Source of the DNA: Bacillota bacterium
Lineage (GTDB): Bacteria; Bacillota; Sulfobacillia; JAJZYS01; JAJYTV01
DNA: 7,642 nt
Reading direction: 5' to 3'
Assembly: GCA_021786135.1 (NCBI GenBank)
Contig: JAJYNV010000147.1
Location: 1-7,642 of the forward strand
The position numbers and the translations under genes are program-made. This document shows, in pieces, positions 1 to 7,081 of this stretch (within the stretch, counting starts at the first letter, position 1; each line of letters begins with the position of its first letter). The notes under the pieces were generated by a model, which saw only the letters and a list, made by a program, of their open reading frames with translations, did not search any database and was not told the DNA's origin.

Positions 1-3000
1 GATACGAGACGCTGCTGGGCACGTTGGGATAAGAGATAACCGTGTAACCGGCGAACGTGATGCTTGCTTCTGCGTACAGGGGGGTGGCCATGGACGGAGC
101 CAGCGACCCGATCTCGCTCGGCGTCAGCGGCCCAATCTCGCTGAACGCCACGACATCGCCGCTGCTGTTGACCTCGTACACGCCCACGTAGTCTCCCGAC
201 GAGGCCGCGAGGTCGCCACCCGACGTGTAGGTCGCGGTCACGCCCGTTCCAGTCGGCGCCGCACTGCCCGCCACCGGGGTCGCGATGCTGTTCGCGGACA
301 CCTCCACCGTCAGCTTGTCCCCGCTGGCCGCTGTCGCCGTGATCGTCGTGTCGCCCACCTGATTCGTGCTCGCCGCGGCCGTCACGTTCAGATTCGCGGG
401 GGCCTGAGCGATATCGCTGGGGCTCAGCGGTCCGATCTCGCTGAATGCCGCGACGTCGCCGCTGCTGTCGACCTCGTACACGCCCACGTAGTCGCCTGAC
501 GAGGCCGCGAGGCCACTTGCAGAAGTATAGTCCGTGGTCACGCCGGTGCCCGTCGGTGCCGCGCTACCCTGCGCAGGGGTCGCAATGCTGCCCGAGGACA
601 CCTCCACCGTCAGCGTGTCTCCGCTGGCCGGTGTCGCCGTGATCGTCGTGTCACCCACGACATCGGTGCTTGCCGTCGCCGTCGGGGTCGCGCTCAGGGT
701 CGGGCAGAGGTAGATGTCACTGCTGGTGAGTTGGGTCGTGCCGAACGCTACGACGACGCCGCTGCTATTCACCTCGTACACGCCCACGTAGTCGCCCGGC
801 CCAGCTGCGAGGTCTCTGCCTGACGTATAGTCCGTGGTCACACCGGTGCCCGTCGGCGCCGCACTGCCGGCTACCGGGGCCGGGATGCTGCTCGCGGAAA
901 CCTCCACCGTCAGTGTGTCCCCGCTGGCCGCTGTCGCCGTGATCGTCGTGTCACCCACGGCATCGGTGCTCGCCGCCGCCGTCACGTTCAGTGCAGGCAC
1001 CGCTGAAGCAAAATCCCCGGGGTTGAGTTGAACTTGGTTGAACCCAACGACGTCGCCGTTGCCGTCCAGTTCGTACACGCCCACGTAGTCGTTAGGGCTG
1101 AATTCCTCCGCAATGTCGGACCCGGAAGTGTAAGGGAGAACCACATAGTCTGGCTTCCCTGGCAGCGGAACTGCCTCAATGAACATCCCAGACACTGGAA
1201 CAGGGAGTTCACTCCCCATGAATACCAAGGCTAGTGTGTCCCCGCTGGCTGTCGGCGCCGTGATCGTTGTCGCGTTCGCAGCGTCCGTACTGGGCGCCAC
1301 CGTCACGCTCAGATTGGCTGGCGCCGGAGCGACGTCTCCGCTGGTGAGCTGGATCTCGCTGAACGCTACGACGTCGCCGCTGCTGTTGACCTCGTACACG
1401 CCCACGTAGTCGCCGGGGGCAGCTGAGAGGTCGCTGCCCGACGTGTAGTTCGCCGTCACGCCGGAGGTCGGCGTCAGGCTTCCCACCGCCGGGGTCGCGA
1501 TGCTCGTCGTGGACACTTGCACCGTCAGCGTGTCGCCGCTGGCCGGTGTCGCCGTGATCGTCGTGTCGCCGCCGACTGCCGTGCTCGCCGCCGCCGTCGG
1601 CGCCGCGCTGAGAGCTGGCACCCTCGTCGCCACGGCGAAGGGCGTGCCGGTCAGCTGCGCGATCGTCGGCGAGGAACTGCTCGACGCCGTGAACGTCAGG
1701 CAGCCGCCGCTGTACGTCGTCGGAGACACCGCGGTCCACGCTGTGCCGTCATACCAGTACAAGGCACTGCTGGACGTGACGCCGCACTGCTCGATCGTCG
1801 TGCTCGTGAAGGTGTTGGATGTCGAGAGGGACACGTCGAAGTAGGTGCCCGAACTTGCGAACGCGCCCGTCACCGGTCCCGGATTCGCGCTGAAGCTCTG
1901 CACGGTGACAGCCCCCGTGCCGCCGCTCGCGCTCGCCGTCGTGTCCGGTGTCGCGCTGGTCCCGCCAGCTGTGGCCGGGGTGCTGCTGCTGGTCGTCGCC
2001 CCCGTGTCCGAGCCGGTGATCGTGACGCCCGAAGTCACCACCGTCAGGATGGCTGTTCCCGTGGTGACGCCAGGGTATCCCGACACCGTGCCGGTGACGG
2101 CGCCGCTGTCCCCTACCGTGCTGTCGGTGTAGGTCACGGTCGCCTGGCCGCTCGAGTTGGTGGTTGTGGAGGTGGCGCTGAGATCACTGGCCACCAGTGT
2201 GCCTGTGACGCTGAAATTTACCGTGACACCGGACATCGCACCGCCGTCCTGATTCTTCACGGTGAAGGTCAACGTCTGGGAACCGGACGAGAACGCCACG
2301 GGCGAACCCGGAGTCGCCGTGATCGTGGTCGGCACCAGGGTGACGGGGGTGTGTGGTGCAGGCGTATAGTAGACGAACTCAGCCGAGTTGCCCGTCGCGC
2401 TCGTGCCATCTGGGGTCGTGACCGTGACTTGCACCGTACCGCTGCCCGGCGGTGCGACCGCTATGATCGCAGTGTCGGACACCACGTGGAACGAGGTCGC
2501 AGCCATCCCGCCGAAATCCACCGCGGTCGCGCCGGTGAAGCGGGTGCCGGTGATCGTCACCGTGGTGCCGCCAGCTGTGCTGCCGTTCCCGGGCGTGACC
2601 GACGTCACGACCGGCGACCGACCGGCCTTTGCTTGGGCGGTCACATAGGCTTCCAGTTGCGAGAGCGCATGACTCTCCTGAGCGATGCTGAAGGTGCCAT
2701 CAGGCCCGAACTCCCCGTTCGCAAAGCCCTTCAGGATGCCGATGGACGTCGCTTCATTGATGTAACCCCAATCCCATTGGCCGATGGAAGATGTGTCCTT
2801 GTAATGCGGAGCGTGGCTCGCCAGAGTCTGCGCCTTCGCCTGCAGCCCAAGCGCGACGACCTCGATCTTGGCGATCTGCTCGCGGGTCAGTGCGCCGTTC
2901 GGCTGGAAGGTCCCGCCTGGGAAGCCGCTGATCCAACCCTTCTCGTTCGCCGCCATGATATAGCCGAAATCCGGATCGTTCGCGGGGACATCTGAGAACA

Positions 3001-3199
3001 CCGGCTTTGCGGTCGTGTCCGGCGTCAGATGCAACTCCTTGGCGAGGGCCACGACGAACTGCGCCCGCGTCTCGACGCCCGATACCGTAGCGGCCGATGC
3101 CGAGGTAGCAGGCAGGGCAAGGGCCCCAGCAAGTGTGGCGAGCGGCAGGAGGAGGCTCGTAACCACGGCGAGCGAGCGCCTAGTGATTTGACTGGTCAA
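1..3199 (-). CDS. Secreted SLH-domain surface protein with Ig-like domains and tandem 'DYVGVYE' repeats (3' end outside window)
   Basis: Seen: 1066 codons open from a TTG at 3199 to the left edge. A well-placed Shine-Dalgarno precedes the TTG, and no ATG, GTG or other TTG lies between it and the in-frame stop TGA at 3253-3251. Residues 1-36 form a signal peptide (RR, hydrophobic core, ASA|A cleavage). SLH-like segments lie at about 43-62 (partial), 68-119 and 133-188. An IPT/TIG Ig-like domain spans 196-280 (TSVTPGNGSTAGGTTVTITG). A Big_1/invasin-like Ig domain spans about 288-386. A Ser/Thr-rich linker covers 390-429. A module with C472 and C500 covers 430-525. Five repeats of about 100 residues run 530-1036, then a different sequence begins. 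Known: SLH domains bind pyruvylated secondary wall polymers in the Gram-positive wall. Inferred: an S-layer or S-layer-associated stalk protein with adhesive or structural function. Composition is rich in Thr, Ser, Ala and Gly and poor in Lys and Cys, as usual for such proteins. Confidence 0.9.
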   Translation of the reverse strand, partial: MTSQITRRSLAVVTSLLLPLATLAGALALPATSASAATVSGVETRAQFVVALAKELHLTPDTTAKPVFSDVPANDPDFGYIMAANEKGWISGFPGGTFQPNGALTREQIAKIEVVALGLQAKAQTLASHAPHYKDTSSIGQWDWGYINEATSIGILKGFANGEFGPDGTFSIAQESHALSQLEAYVTAQAKAGRSPVVTSVTPGNGSTAGGTTVTITGTRFTGATAVDFGGMAATSFHVVSDTAIIAVAPPGSGTVQVTVTTPDGTSATGNSAEFVYYTPAPHTPVTLVPTTITATPGSPVAFSSGSQTLTFTVKNQDGGAMSGVTVNFSVTGTLVASDLSATSTTTNSSGQATVTYTDSTVGDSGAVTGTVSGYPGVTTGTAILTVVTSGVTITGSDTGATTSSSTPATAGGTSATPDTTASASGGTGAVTVQSFSANPGPVTGAFASSGTYFDVSLSTSNTFTSTTIEQCGVTSSSALYWYDGTAWTAVSPTTYSGGCLTFTASSSSSPTIAQLTGTPFAVATRVPALSAAPTAAASTAVGGDTTITATPASGDTLTVQVSTTSIATPAVGSLTPTSGVTANYTSGSDLSAAPGDYVGVYEVNSSGDVVAFSEIQLTSGDVAPAPANLSVTVAPSTDAANATTITAPTASGDTLALVFMGSELPVPVSGMFIEAVPLPGKPDYVVLPYTSGSDIAEEFSPNDYVGVYELDGNGDVVGFNQVQLNPGDFASAVPALNVTAAASTDAVGDTTITATAASGDTLTVEVSASSIPAPVAGSAAPTGTGVTTDYTSGRDLAAGPGDYVGVYEVNSSGVVVAFGTTQLTSSDIYLCPTLSATPTATASTDVVGDTTITATPASGDTLTVEVSSGSIATPAQGSAAPTGTGVTTDYTSASGLAASSGDYVGVYEVDSSGDVAAFSEIGPLSPSDIAQAPANLNVTAAASTNQVGDTTITATAASGDKLTVEVSANSIATPVAGSAAPTGTGVTATYTSGGDLAASSGDYVGVYEVNSSGDVVAFSEIGPLTPSEIGSLAPSMATPLYAEASITFAGYTVISYPNVPSSVSY
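92..1612 (-). repeat. Five tandem ~300-bp coding repeats (unnamed ~100-aa domain)
   Basis: In protein order the units are R1 1612-1313 (100 aa), R2 1312-992 (107 aa), R3 991-698 (98 aa), R4 697-392 (102 aa) and R5 391 to about 92 (about 100 aa). Each has the plan LxVTxxxST..GDTTITATxASGDTLTVEV, then YTSGxDLAA, then DYVGVYEVxSSGDVVAF, then a short linker. The 21-base stretch coding DYVGVYE is identical at 173-193, 473-493, 773-793 and 1391-1411, and differs by one base at 1070-1090. Spacing is 300, 300, 297 and 321 bases. R2 is the odd one: it carries a longer and more diverged middle section. The predicted fold is beta-rich, which is inference. I do not recognise a named family. More copies could follow beyond the left edge, although the last 30 visible residues no longer match the repeat. 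Confidence 0.9.
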
Positions 3200-3423
3200 C
3201 TCAACTGTTCCTCCTTGCCTATGACGTCCAACAATGTCTGAAGAGCTAGATCAGTGCCGAGCGCAGACATGCCCTGCAGACCGGTAGCCAATTGGAGGGG
3301 TCTTGCCGCAGCAATAGATCTCAGCGGCTTCTGTGCGACTCGCTTCACGGATCTCCCGGGTTTCCCACCGGACGCTTCCTGGCCACCGCCGTGCGACCAC
3401 GCCCGCAATGACTCATCTATCAT
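3196..3423 (-). CDS. Doubtful 75-codon leader reading frame overlapping the surface-protein start
   Basis: An ATG-initiated frame of 75 codons (MIDESLRAWS...GKEEQLS) ends with TGA at 3198-3196. That stop shares bases with the TTG start of the surface gene, giving a TTGA overlap like the ATGA overlaps of translationally coupled genes. The Shine-Dalgarno of the downstream gene lies inside its last codons. Against it: the ATG has no ribosome binding site, the peptide resembles nothing I know, and codon use is mixed. A shorter start at the GTG near 3348 (after GGGAG) is another option. I think it is more likely chance than gene, but the exact overlap is worth recording. Confidence 0.2.
   Translation of the reverse strand: MIDESLRAWSHGGGQEASGGKPGRSVKRVAQKPLRSIAAARPLQLATGLQGMSALGTDLALQTLLDVIGKEEQLS
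3209..3216 (-). promoter_or_regulatory. Ribosome binding site deciding the TTG start of the surface-protein gene
   Basis: On the minus strand AAGGAGGA (3216-3209) is a near-perfect match to the anti-Shine-Dalgarno complement. Ten bases separate the final G of AGGAGG from the TTG at 3199. A closer TTG at 3204 is in another frame and meets TGA after one codon, so 3199 is the only start that gives the signal peptide and long product. Confidence 0.8.
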
Positions 3424-3458
3424 TTTTAGGGCACATCACAGCGTTCGACATCAAACCT

Positions 3459-3480
3459 GGTTGTAGATAGGTTGTAGATC
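3459..3480. repeat. Two tandem 10-bp direct repeats, possible regulator binding site
   Basis: GGTTGTAGAT occurs at 3459-3468 and again at 3470-3479, separated by one base, so the period is 11 bp, about one helical turn. The pair lies just past the terminator of the regulator gene and about 260 bp upstream of the surface-protein start, where an activator site would be expected. Binding by any protein is inference. The sequence is not the classical E. coli MalT box (GGGGATGAGG type). Confidence 0.4.
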
Positions 3481-3511
3481 TGGACCACGAATCGACCGAA
3501 GAAAATAGAAG

Positions 3512-3538
3512 CAGAAAGCCGGGGAGCCCGGCTTTCTG
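3512..3538 (-). terminator. Intrinsic terminator of the MalT/LuxR-type regulator gene
   Basis: A perfect 12-bp inverted repeat (CAGAAAGCCGGG and its complement) encloses a 3-base loop at 3524-3526. On the minus strand it is followed by a pyrimidine-rich tail (CTTCTATTTTCTTC). It begins about 30 bases after the regulator's TAA at 3571-3569, the expected place for a Rho-independent terminator. Read on the plus strand there is no T-tract, so it points to minus-strand use. Confidence 0.8.
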
Positions 3539-3568
3539 TCCGAATTACCCATGCTGAAGTCCGCAGCC

Positions 3569-6172
3569 TTACCTGAGGAGCCCTAGCCGCTCCGCGCGCG
3601 CAAGGGCCTCCTGACGCCCCGTCACTCCCAGCTTCGCGTAGACATGGTTCAGGTGGGCCTTCACCGTCGCTACGGCCACTCCCATCTTCTCGGCGATCCC
3701 CCGGTTGTCCATACCGGCGGCGAGCAGTCGCAGCACGGCCATCTCCCTGGCCGTGAGCGGTTCGACAGCGGCCGACGCCGCAACCTCTGGTGGCCCTGGG
3801 TATCTCCTCATCGGACTGACCCGCAGCAGCGACATGAGAATCCGGACCTGCTCCGCCTCACCGTCGGGCCGATTCTCGTCCGGGAGCCTGCCAAGGCGCC
3901 TTAGCAGAGCCTGCAGGGGCGCCCCCTCGTCGACAAAGATCCGAAGGTATGCGTTCTCCCTTCCCAGCGCGAGGCTTCTTCTGAGCAGTTCCAGGCCCGA
4001 CTGCGTACGACCGACCGCGTGCAGGGCCAGCGCCAGCAGATTGGCGGCCTCGATCCTGCCCGCAAGGCGCTCTTCCCGCTCGGCGAAGCCAAGGAGACGC
4101 TCAAGGAAGAAGACGGCCTCCTCTCCCCCGCCCTGGGCCAGTAGCACACGCGCCAGGGTCAGGTGCTCATAGGCGCGGGAGGCGCTCAACCGGTCGTAGA
4201 CGTCTAGGCGGCAGCCGTTCAGCCACACTTGCACATCTTGCAGATTCCCACGCGCCAAGTTGATACGGGCACGTAGAGCGGCCAGCGCAGGCAGCCACCC
4301 CGGCCGATGGAGGTCTCGGACCTTCTTCTCGGCCTGCGTCGCGACGGCCAGCGCCGACTGCAGGTCGCCGCGCGCGCGTTGGATCCTGGCCAGCGTGAAG
4401 AGCGCCACGACCAGGGAGTCCGGCTCGCCGACCAGATCAGCCGCTTCCATCGCTGCCAGCACGCTGTGCTGCGCTTCGTCCAGGCGATTCCATTCGTACA
4501 GCATCTCGGCGAGCATTGCTGCGGCGTAGCCGCGCTGGGCCGCTGCGGCCCCGAGATCCTTGAGCCGGAGGTAGTCTCCACGCTCAAGGCTCTCCTGAAC
4601 GTGCCGCAGGTGCCCATACCAGCCCCAAGGACTTCCCAGGAGGCTGGGCTCCTTCGTCTCGAATCCCAACCCGCTCGCCAGCATCGAAACCCCACGCTGC
4701 ATCCGGCTAGCCTCTTCAAGCCAGTGCACAACTCCAGGCACATCCAGCCTGCGAACCGCGAGGATCATCCTCGCCATGGCGATATCGAGATCAGGGCTCC
4801 CGGCGTCCGACCCGGAAACCGCAGCGTCTTGGAGACTGGTCTCGGCGTGCGCGAGCCACGTCTCCACCTCGTCCAGCCGACCGGCGGCCACAGCTACCCA
4901 GGCCAGCATTACCGCGAGGCGGGGCCTGCCGTCCAGCGCGTGCGACGGCACGGCACCCAGCCAGCGCACCAGGGTCGCTGTCTCGCCGCGGCCGAGCATC
5001 TCCACGGCCAATCCTTCGATCAGGCGGATCGCTTCCTGATGGTGACCGCCCAACAGGTAGTACTCGACCGCCTCTGCCATGTGTCCGTTCGCCTCGCACC
5101 ACTGCGCGGCCCTGCGTCGCATATCCGCAGCCATGCCTGGGTGCCGTTGCGCGAAGATGTCCTGCAGGAATTCGGCAAAGAGATGATGATACGCATACCA
5201 GTTCCCCGGGTCGTCCAGGCAGGTCAGGAACGCGTTCTTCCTCGCCAGGTCCGCAAGGACGGCACTGGCGTCTCCTCTCCCGGTCACCGCATCGCAGAGT
5301 GAACCGCAGAACCGCCCCAGGATTGATGTCTGGAGCAGGAACTCCTGCTCCTCCTCCCGCAGGCCATCGAATACTTCCTCAAAAAAGTAGTCTGCCAGGC
5401 GTCGGTCGCTGCCGTGCAGGCGCTCGATCGCCTCCGCCCTATCGTCCCCGAGCAGGGAGAGCATCACCATCTGCATGCCTGCGGCCCAGCCCCCGATGCG
5501 GGCATCCAGGCTCTCAGCTTCTGCGCCGCTGAGCTCGACGCCGCGCTGCCGCCAGAAGACCGTCTGCTCCTCGACGAAGAACCTGAGGTCACGTTCGGCC
5601 AACTCCACCATCCGCCCCTCGGCCCTCAGTCTGGGCAGTTGCGGCAGGGGCGGCTCGGTACGCGAAGCGATTACGAGATGTGTATTAGGAGGCGCATAAC
5701 GCAGGAGGAAGGAAAGGCTTTCATGCACCAGCGGCTCTTCAATGAGATGATAGTCGTCCACAACCAGCACGTGATCAAAGGCCAGGTCCGCGAGGGCGTC
5801 AATCAGCGACGGCAGACCGGCTTCCCAGGGCAGACTGGCAGTCGAATGGAACAGACCGCCGCCCGAGCGTGACGCCAACTCCGCAAAGGCGGTCACTGCG
5901 TATCCCCAAAAGCGTGCGGGGTCATTGTCTCTGGCGTCTAGGGACAGCCAAGCGGCCGGAACCCCACGCGCATGGATCCACTCCGCCACCGCGGTGGTCT
6001 TGCCAAAGCCTGCAGGAGCTCTGAGAAGGCTCAGCGGGACCTGCAGCCCTTGGTCAAGGCGGTTGTAGATCCGAGGCCGGGCTACAAGGCTCAAAAGTTG
6101 CCGGGGCACGGTGAGCTTGGTCTGTAGCAGCGGCAGATCGCCGCTGCCACTGAAGGAGGCGCCGTCACGCAA
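3569..6172 (-). CDS. MalT/LuxR-type (LAL, STAND ATPase) transcriptional regulator
   Basis: Seen: 867 residues from TTG 6172 to TAA 3569. An N-terminal NTPase carries a P-loop at about 52-60 (APAGFGKTT), Walker B at 134-142 with paired Asp (VLVVDDYH), and an SRT sensor-type motif at 170-172. Further landmarks of the MalT class are GGWAAGMQ at 227-234, TSIL at 282-285 and YAYHHLFAEFL at 326-336. Residues of about 345-800 are helical and Ala/Leu-rich, as in the TPR-like superhelix of MalT. Residues 805-867 form a LuxR/GerE helix-turn-helix (LTAREMAVLRLLAAG, TVKAHLNHVYAKLGV). Known: these proteins are ATP-dependent activators that oligomerise on sensing an inducer. Length and domain order are normal for the family and no key residue is missing. 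The effector and targets cannot be read from the sequence; the adjacent surface-protein gene is a candidate target by position only. Confidence 0.95.
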   Translation of the reverse strand: MRDGASFSGSGDLPLLQTKLTVPRQLLSLVARPRIYNRLDQGLQVPLSLLRAPAGFGKTTAVAEWIHARGVPAAWLSLDARDNDPARFWGYAVTAFAELASRSGGGLFHSTASLPWEAGLPSLIDALADLAFDHVLVVDDYHLIEEPLVHESLSFLLRYAPPNTHLVIASRTEPPLPQLPRLRAEGRMVELAERDLRFFVEEQTVFWRQRGVELSGAEAESLDARIGGWAAGMQMVMLSLLGDDRAEAIERLHGSDRRLADYFFEEVFDGLREEEQEFLLQTSILGRFCGSLCDAVTGRGDASAVLADLARKNAFLTCLDDPGNWYAYHHLFAEFLQDIFAQRHPGMAADMRRRAAQWCEANGHMAEAVEYYLLGGHHQEAIRLIEGLAVEMLGRGETATLVRWLGAVPSHALDGRPRLAVMLAWVAVAAGRLDEVETWLAHAETSLQDAAVSGSDAGSPDLDIAMARMILAVRRLDVPGVVHWLEEASRMQRGVSMLASGLGFETKEPSLLGSPWGWYGHLRHVQESLERGDYLRLKDLGAAAAQRGYAAAMLAEMLYEWNRLDEAQHSVLAAMEAADLVGEPDSLVVALFTLARIQRARGDLQSALAVATQAEKKVRDLHRPGWLPALAALRARINLARGNLQDVQVWLNGCRLDVYDRLSASRAYEHLTLARVLLAQGGGEEAVFFLERLLGFAEREERLAGRIEAANLLALALHAVGRTQSGLELLRRSLALGRENAYLRIFVDEGAPLQALLRRLGRLPDENRPDGEAEQVRILMSLLRVSPMRRYPGPPEVAASAAVEPLTAREMAVLRLLAAGMDNRGIAEKMGVAVATVKAHLNHVYAKLGVTGRQEALARAERLGLLR

Positions 6173-6182
6173 TCAAGCAACA

Positions 6183-6190
6183 CCTTCCTT
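6183..6190 (-). promoter_or_regulatory. Ribosome binding site for the MalT/LuxR-type regulator
   Basis: AAGGAAGG (6190-6183, minus strand) lies 10 bases before the TTG at 6172. The codon just before that TTG in the same frame is TGA, so 6172 is the earliest possible start. The product's conserved LxxTKLTVP start motif begins about 15 residues in, as in relatives. Confidence 0.65.
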
Positions 6191-6330
6191 GAAATAGGCT
6201 ATCGGCCTCGCGAGGAATGCCGCCCGCCTCTCCCACGGGGCCCTTCCGTGGCTGATCTCCTGGGCTGTCGCTCAAGAACTCCTGAGCAACACGCATGCAC
6301 GGAAGCACCTGCCCACGCAATCCATCCCTG

Positions 6331-6526
6331 CTATGCCTCGACATTACCAACAAAGCTCTCACCACTCGCCCGACTGGAGAGGAGGTGCGTGAGAGTATAG
6401 CTCCAGCCGGTGCAGCCTGAGACCACACTTGCCAGAAGAAGCGCGATGGCTGCGGTACGTCACCTGGCAGTGCGTTCAGCAGAGGGAAGGCCGCCATCAC
6501 GGAGACGGGCACACTGCTCTCTTCAT
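6331..6526 (-). pseudogene. Possible remnant of a small lipoprotein gene
   Basis: A good ribosome binding site, AAGGAG at 6539-6534, lies 7 bases before ATG 6526. That frame, MKRAVCPSP, stops after nine codons at 6497. In another frame a 41-codon stretch (6453-6331) reads AAIALLLASVVSGCTG, a hydrophobic segment ending in a lipobox-like VSGC, then ends at TAG. It has no start codon of its own after the preceding TGA (6462-6460). Together these resemble the start of a lipoprotein gene broken by indels, but the distance between ATG and hydrophobic core (73 bases) is too long for a normal signal peptide, and the resemblance may be chance. Confidence 0.2.
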
Positions 6527-6658
6527 CGCTACTCTCCTTCTGGATGCATGCCCCATATTCGCCGCTGGCCACACCACATGGAAAAGGCACTGACCGGCAC
6601 CGGCTCCATTCCATTTTCCTACACAACTCGCCCACTCCTTCGGCCCGACCACACGTCG

Positions 6659-6670
6659 GTCCATATGGAC
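6659..6670. repeat. 12-bp perfect palindrome
   Basis: GTCCATATGGAC is a perfect palindrome within the non-coding stretch, about 490 bp upstream of the regulator start. It could be an operator half-site pair, but it is short, does not extend outward, and has no promoter next to it. Confidence 0.2.
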
Positions 6671-6995
6671 GTAGTCGCTCCATCCATTCAGGCCTGTCCT
6701 TTCGGCCCACCAAGTCCGTGCACGAGAGGGAAGTATCGCCTTCATGCTCCACAGCGTATTGCCCAGCGAGGCTCACGTGCCCCGAGCCAAGTGATGCGTT
6801 CTTGAAGCGGCGGCCCTTCCGCCGACGTTCTCCTTGTCTCAGCCGCGGCTCCTGTCCAAAGATGCCGGAGACAGCGCGAGCGTTCATTGGGGTCGCCCCC
6901 CCAGAGAACTCAGAAGCCATATCGCAGAGCAGGCGATCTGGCCCCTAAGCGTTACCTGCGGCAGCCTTGGTGCCGAACACATATCACAGCCAGCA

Positions 6996-7029
6996 CGGTC
7001 AGAAGGTCATAGACACGGGAAGCTGACCG
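6996..7029. repeat. 7-bp inverted repeat with 20-base loop
   Basis: CGGTCAG at 6996-7002 is matched by CTGACCG at 7023-7029. The loop is 20 bases and no T-tract follows on either strand, so it is not a typical terminator. It lies about 80 bp past the sigma-factor stop and could be an mRNA-end structure or a protein site. Confidence 0.25.
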
Positions 7030-7068
7030 GGAAGCGGTCCCACCGTCCGGCGCACACCGGTACAGGCG

Positions 7069-7081
7069 GGGCGCCACGCCC
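7069..7081 (-). terminator. Weak hairpin after the sigma-factor gene
   Basis: GGGCG/CGCCC with a 3-base loop lies 26 bases after the sigma-factor stop codon. The stem is short and no U-tract follows on the minus strand, so intrinsic termination is doubtful. A second small hairpin (GGGG-TAT-CCCC, plus strand 7098-7108) abuts the stop codon. Confidence 0.2.

Larger units (their letters stand above)
3200..3511 (-). other. 5' leader and upstream region of the surface-protein gene
   Basis: About 310 bases separate the terminator of the upstream regulator gene from the TTG start, enough for a promoter and a long leader. I see no convincing -35/-10 pair. The best partial candidate is TTGATG (minus strand, near 3455) with an A-rich CTAAAAAT segment too far downstream (about 20 bases). 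A short GCCGC/GCGGC stem with a 14-base loop can form around 3304-3327 on the transcript. No riboswitch class that I can recognise by its conserved core is present. Long untranslated leaders are common on S-layer gene transcripts, so the length fits the assigned role. Confidence 0.4.

Noticed and set aside
92..1612. Regular 300-bp periodicity considered as a CRISPR or satellite array
   Set aside because: The period is far too long for CRISPR spacers, the units are coding and in frame, and they specify a protein domain.
1209..1739. 176-codon minus-strand frame
   Set aside because: It lies out of frame within the surface-protein gene, whose own frame gives the signal peptide, SLH motifs and repeats without interruption. 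The product is Arg/Asp/Gly-rich junk.
1517..2995. 492-codon open frame on the plus strand
   Set aside because: It is antisense to the surface-protein gene. The product is Arg-rich and low in complexity with no recognisable domain, as expected of an open shadow frame in GC-rich DNA.
3300..3370. CTGAGA and GGGAAACCC elements in the leader considered as riboswitch cores (TPP or c-di-GMP)
   Set aside because: The remaining conserved bases of those riboswitch classes are absent, and the stems are short and interrupted.
4307..5302. 331-codon plus-strand frame opposite the regulator
   Set aside because: Antisense to a complete MalT/LuxR-type gene with all family motifs; the plus-strand product has no recognisable features.
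6060..6070. Third copy of GGTTGTAGAT, inside the regulator gene
   Set aside because: It codes for part of the conserved RPRIYNRL motif near the protein's N terminus, stands alone rather than in tandem, and needs no regulatory explanation.
6165..6920. 251-codon minus-strand frame ending 8 bases inside the regulator gene
   Set aside because: No ribosome binding site before its ATG, weak third-position GC preference, and a product with no family resemblance. The overlap with the regulator start is probably coincidental.
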